Source of the DNA: an uncultured Oscillospiraceae bacterium
Lineage (GTDB): Bacteria; Bacillota; Clostridia; Oscillospirales; Oscillospiraceae
DNA length: 16,561 nucleotides
Direction of reading: 5' to 3'
NCBI GenBank assembly: GCA_910578735.1
Contig: CAJTSQ010000048.1
Coordinates: forward strand, 1 to 16,561
The notes under the pieces are model-generated. The model was not told where the DNA came from, did not search any database, and saw nothing but the letters and a program-made list of their open reading frames with translations. Shown in pieces: positions 15,023-16,561 of this stretch (the first letter of the stretch is position 1; every line of letters starts with the position of its first letter). The translations under genes and the position numbers were made by a program.

Positions 15023-15936
15023 AAAAAGACCTGCTAAAGCTGCTGGACTTGTCCCCGGAGGAGATCACCGCCATTTTGAATCGGGCGGACCAGCTGAAAT
15101 ATGAGAAGAAGCACGGCATTCCCCAGAAGTATCTGGAGGGCAAGACCCTGGCCATGATCTTTGAAAAGAATTCCACTCGAACCAGGGTGTCCTTCGAGGC
15201 GGGGATGTATCAGCTGGGGGGGCACGCCCTGTTCCTCTCGGGCAAGGAGAGCCAGATTGGCCGGGGGGAGCCCATTGAGGACACTGCCCGGGTGCTGTCC
15301 CGCTACTGCGACGGCATTATGATTCGCACCTTCGGCCAGGACGAGGTAGAGTCGCTGGCCCAGTACGCCGACATCCCGGTAATCAACGGCCTCACCGACT
15401 TCTGCCATCCCTGCCAGGTACTGGCCGACCTGCTCACCGTCCGGGAACACAAGGCGGTGCTGGAGGGCCTGAAGCTGTGCTACATCGGCGACGGCAACAA
15501 CATGGCCAACTCCCTCATCGTGGGCGGCCTGAAGATGGGCATGGAGGTGGCGGTGGCCTGCCCTGAGGGCTACGACCCCGATCCCCAGGTGCTGGACTTC
15601 GCCAAGAGCAGCCCCGCCCATCGGTTTACTCTCTGCCGCGCCCCTCAGGACGCCGCCGCCGGGGCCGACGTGGTCTTCACCGATGTGTGGGCCTCTATGG
15701 GCATGGAGGAGGAGAAGGCCTTCCGGGAGAAGGTCTTTCAGGGTTACTGCGTAGACGGGGACCTGATGGCCCTCACCAACCCGGGCTGCATGGTGCAGCA
15801 CTGCCTGCCCGCCCACCGGGGGGAGGAGATCACCGCTGAGGTGTTCGAGGCCCACGCCCAGGAGATTTTCGATGAGGCGGAGAACCGCCTTCACGCCCAG
15901 AAGGCCGTTATGTGCCTGCTGATGGAGGACAAATAA
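15019..15936 (+). CDS. argF: Ornithine carbamoyltransferase (anabolic)
   Basis: Forms citrulline from ornithine and carbamoyl phosphate. The 305-residue protein has the carbamoyl-phosphate loop STRTR (52-56), FCHPCQ (129-133 region), the ornithine-binding DVWASMG (222-228), which distinguishes it from aspartate transcarbamoylases, and HCLPAHRGEE (261-270). It is translationally coupled to argD by a 4-bp ATGA overlap. It is the last gene of the cluster; a strong terminator follows about 85 bp downstream. Carbamoyl-phosphate synthase genes are not adjacent, and no arcA/arcC genes flank it, so the biosynthetic rather than catabolic role is favoured. Confidence 0.96.
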   Translation: MKKDLLKLLDLSPEEITAILNRADQLKYEKKHGIPQKYLEGKTLAMIFEKNSTRTRVSFEAGMYQLGGHALFLSGKESQIGRGEPIEDTARVLSRYCDGIMIRTFGQDEVESLAQYADIPVINGLTDFCHPCQVLADLLTVREHKAVLEGLKLCYIGDGNNMANSLIVGGLKMGMEVAVACPEGYDPDPQVLDFAKSSPAHRFTLCRAPQDAAAGADVVFTDVWASMGMEEEKAFREKVFQGYCVDGDLMALTNPGCMVQHCLPAHRGEEITAEVFEAHAQEIFDEAENRLHAQKAVMCLLMEDK

Positions 15937-16019
15937 ACGGCGAAAAGCCCCGGCGAAAGGCGGGTGCGGATAAGGAAGTGCCGCAAACCCACCCACAGCC
16001 GAGCCCTAAAACCAAAAAG

Positions 16020-16052
16020 ACAGGAGGCCGAAACCCGGCCCCCTGTTTTTTT
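16020..16052 (+). terminator. Rho-independent terminator of the arginine operon
   Basis: ACAGG-GGCCG (16020-16030, one mismatch at 16025) pairs with CGGCC-CCTGT (16036-16046), loop AAACC, followed by a run of T to 16052. The preceding 15937-16019 stretch holds no gene. This marks the end of the GC-rich block. Confidence 0.9.
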
Positions 16053-16126
16053 ACGCTCACACACCACTTTGTCAACAATAATAAAAAAACTGCTTGCGCA
16101 TACGGCAATGTCATTAAATTAAGGGA

Positions 16127-16184
16127 GTTAAGGGCCAGATACGGCGTATCTGGCCCTTAACGCAATCCGGCAAATTTGGTTGCG
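16127..16184. repeat. Perfect 16-bp inverted repeat with adjoining second hairpin
   Basis: GTTAAGGGCCAGATAC (16127-16142) is followed after GGC by its exact reverse complement (16146-16161). A second stem, CGCAA(T)CC (16161-16168) with GGTTGCG (16178-16184), begins at the same base where the first ends. No T tract follows in either direction, so it is not a standard terminator. It lies in AT-richer DNA 75 bp after the arginine operon terminator. Element end, recombination or replication site, or structured RNA are possible; I do not recognise it. Confidence 0.6.
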
Positions 16185-16230
16185 CCGTTTAGCTGATTAT
16201 GAAAAAATCGTGAACAATGCCGCAGACCAC

Positions 16231-16260
16231 TTGACAGCCGCAGTATTGCATTATTAGAAT
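16231..16260 (+). promoter_or_regulatory. Sigma-70/SigA-type promoter for the right-end gene
   Basis: TTGACA (16231-16236) is a perfect -35, and TAGAAT (16255-16260) a 5/6 -10, with an 18-bp spacer. Transcription would start near 16267 and give a leader of about 175 nt before the start codon at 16443. Confidence 0.65.
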
Positions 16261-16357
16261 GAAACCATAATTATCGCCCAGACAAATTCGTGGTGCTATG
16301 CACACACCAAGGGAAACAAGAAAACCATTCCAATTTTAATTAATAAGTGACGAATAG

Positions 16358-16404
16358 GAAAGGCGACGCCCTCACAGACGAGAGGGCGCGTCTTTCTTGC
16401 TTTT
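16358..16404 (+). promoter_or_regulatory. Attenuator-like stem-loop in the leader of the right-end gene
   Basis: CGCCCTC (16367-16373) pairs with GAGGGCG (16382-16388), with outer AAAG/CTTT pairing across small internal mismatches, followed by a T-rich tract (TCTTTCTTGCTTTT). It lies between a good promoter and the start codon, so it would act as a conditional terminator (attenuator) rather than an end-of-operon terminator. Confidence 0.55.
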
Positions 16405-16409
16405 CTGGC

Positions 16410-16427
16410 GATAGTTTTATAACTATC
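16410..16427. promoter_or_regulatory. Inverted repeat immediately before the ribosome binding site
   Basis: GATAGTT (16410-16416) and AACTATC (16421-16427) form a perfect 7-bp inverted repeat with TTAT between. It abuts AAAAGGAG, the ribosome binding site. It could be an operator for a small repressor or an RNA hairpin controlling translation. Confidence 0.45.
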
Positions 16428-16442
16428 AAAAGGAGAAAAACC

Positions 16443-16561
16443 ATGGAAAGGCTTGAAGATCGTCACAATTCAGACACTCAAACAGCTATATTTGAAGAAA
16501 CAAGCGACACATTATCAATCGCCGACATGCTCAAACGCACTTTAGAGCGCACCATCACCAG
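16443..16561 (+). CDS. Unidentified protein, N-terminal fragment (runs off window)
   Basis: The ATG at 16443 has AAGGAG (16430-16435) at good spacing and opens a frame that continues to the window end: 39 codons beginning MERLEDRHNSDTQTAIFEE. The visible part is polar and charged, with a likely helix at SIADMLKRTLERT, and has no signal peptide. I do not recognise the family from this fragment. Codon use is mixed with A/T third positions, unlike the arginine genes, consistent with the accessory DNA around it. A promoter, an attenuator-like hairpin and an inverted repeat precede it. Confidence 0.6.
   Translation, partial: MERLEDRHNSDTQTAIFEETSDTLSIADMLKRTLERTIT

Noticed and set aside
15912..16160. 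Open frame of 82 codons overlapping the end of argF
   Set aside because: It overlaps argF, reads through the terminator stem and the inverted repeat, and has no ribosome binding site.
16291..16309. TGGTG/CACCA inverted repeat as a regulatory site
   Set aside because: Only 5 bp with a 9-base gap; expected by chance in this composition.

Overview
The window looks like the chromosome of a GC-rich, anaerobic, motile Clostridia, most likely Oscillospiraceae (the Flavonifractor / Intestinimonas / Oscillibacter neighbourhood). This rests on strong GC3 codon use in the housekeeping genes, AGGAGG-type ribosome binding sites, an ArgJ-type arginine pathway, a peritrichous-type flagellin and gene content. 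It is an inference, because no rRNA or other taxonomic marker is present.

Layout. (1) Positions 1-511: the 3' end of a tyrosine recombinase and about 200 bp of lower-GC DNA, read as the edge of an integrated mobile element. (2) 512-2866: the ATPase gene ychF, a cluster of GTAG-type palindromic repeats, then a two-gene chromate-transporter operon (short ChrA subunits overlapping by ATGA), closed by a terminator. (3) 2867-7065: a motility block with a sigma-28-type promoter, a long structured leader and a large flagellin gene. Convergent to it, an HPt protein and a response regulator with a degenerate HD-GYP domain form a small operon on the minus strand. (4) 7066-16052: a divergent regulatory region with two ARG-box-like operators, then a one-directional arginine cluster argG-argH-PAS protein-argC-argJ-argB-argD-argF ending in a strong terminator. 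(5) 16053-16561: clearly AT-richer DNA with several hairpins, a good promoter, an attenuator-like stem-loop and the start of an unidentified gene cut by the window edge. This is probably another accessory element.

The arginine genes together encode glutamate to arginine: ArgJ (acetyl transfer and recycling), ArgB, ArgC, ArgD, ArgF, ArgG and ArgH. Only carbamoyl-phosphate synthase (carAB) and the regulator ArgR are not in the window. The unexpected member is a 125-residue stand-alone PAS protein between argH and argC.

The signals I consider most worth a second look are: nine short hairpins, each flanked on one side by GTAG (or CTAC when inverted), confined to three intergenic gaps; a flagellin leader whose hairpin loops repeatedly expose GGA, as expected for CsrA control; the PAS protein in the arginine operon; the HD-GYP response regulator that lacks the HD pair; and the structured, AT-rich right end. 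I did not find a CRISPR array, tRNA, rRNA or complete insertion sequence.
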